Below, piece by piece: positions 6,527 through 6,628 of a stretch of 6,628 nucleotides of DNA (position 1 is its first letter; every line of letters begins with the position of its first letter). The DNA lies in assembly GCA_022843345.1 (NCBI GenBank), contig JALHNW010000061.1:1-6628 (forward strand). The letters are read 5' to 3'. This DNA is from Rubritepida sp. (GTDB taxonomy: Bacteria; Pseudomonadota; Alphaproteobacteria; Acetobacterales; Acetobacteraceae). A program made the position numbers and the translations under genes. The notes under the pieces are model-generated. The model did no database searches, was not told the origin of the DNA, and saw only the letters and a program-made list of their open reading frames with translations.

Positions 6527-6628
6527 CACCAGATGCCCAGCGCCTCCTCGATCGGCCCCTTGGCCAGCGGCACGCCCAGCCAGGTCTCGAACAGGCCCCA
6601 GAAGGCGGCGGGCACCGCGACCGCCAGC
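6526..6628 (-). CDS. tctB: TctB-family small membrane subunit (C-terminal fragment, cut by window edge)
   Basis: Reading the minus strand back from TGA at 6528-6526 gives an open frame to the window edge, 33 complete codons. The peptide includes AAFWGLFETWLGVPLAKGPI and ends in EEALGIW. A last hydrophobic segment followed by LGVPLxxGPxE is the usual C-terminal signature of TctB, the small membrane subunit of tripartite tricarboxylate transporters. The position immediately before tctA with a one-base stop/start overlap (TGATG) is the standard tctB-tctA arrangement. The rest of the gene, and presumably the operon promoter, lie beyond the right edge. Confidence 0.85.
   Translation of the reverse strand, partial: LAVAVPAAFWGLFETWLGVPLAKGPIEEALGIW
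6543..6549 (-). promoter_or_regulatory. Possible ribosome binding site for tctA, unusually distant
   Basis: GAGGAGG on the minus strand (6549 to 6543) is a strong Shine-Dalgarno match but ends 16 bases before the ATG at 6526 (13 before the alternative GTG at 6529), longer than the usual 5-10. It also encodes Glu-Glu of tctB, so the match could be coincidental. tctA translation may depend mainly on re-initiation at the TGATG overlap. Confidence 0.35.

Overview
The window is very GC-rich, densely coding DNA (G or C at most third codon positions, almost no intergenic space). It looks like a chromosomal catabolic locus of a high-GC proteobacterium. An Acetobacteraceae/Rhodospirillales-type alphaproteobacterium (Roseomonas- or Azospirillum-like) is my best guess, and a Burkholderiales betaproteobacterium is the main alternative. 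There is no rRNA, tRNA, CRISPR array, insertion sequence or phage gene, and no gene-free stretch longer than 31 bases.

Layout. On the plus strand are the 3' end of an FAD/NAD(P)-dependent oxidoreductase with a C-terminal BFD-like [2Fe-2S] domain (1-363) and, 31 bases later, a complete tctC-type (Bug family) periplasmic solute-binding protein (395-1369). On the minus strand a compact operon runs from the right edge leftward: tctB (3' end only), tctA, a pdxA paralogue, an IlvD/Edd-family dehydratase that fits L-arabonate dehydratase, and a DHDPS/NAL-family enzyme that fits L-2-keto-3-deoxyarabonate dehydratase. Consecutive minus-strand genes overlap or abut (TGATG, ATGA, ATGA, then a TGA followed 11 bases later by ATG). 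They are therefore probably one translationally coupled transcript, with its promoter beyond the right edge. The two transcription units converge at 1369/1376 with only six bases between the stop codons.

How the genes may work together (inference). TctC captures a carboxylate in the periplasm and TctA/TctB carry it in. The IlvD-type enzyme dehydrates an aldonate (L-arabonate or a similar sugar acid) to a 2-keto-3-deoxy acid. The DHDPS-type enzyme then dehydrates that and removes the water-derived hydroxyl to give 2-oxoglutarate semialdehyde, the last intermediate before 2-oxoglutarate. No sugar dehydrogenase, lactonase or semialdehyde dehydrogenase is visible, which suggests direct uptake of the acid rather than of the sugar. 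The PdxA paralogue is the piece the known L-arabonate route does not need. It suggests a second or altered substrate, and is the most interesting element here. I found no clearly novel defence, mobile or RNA system.
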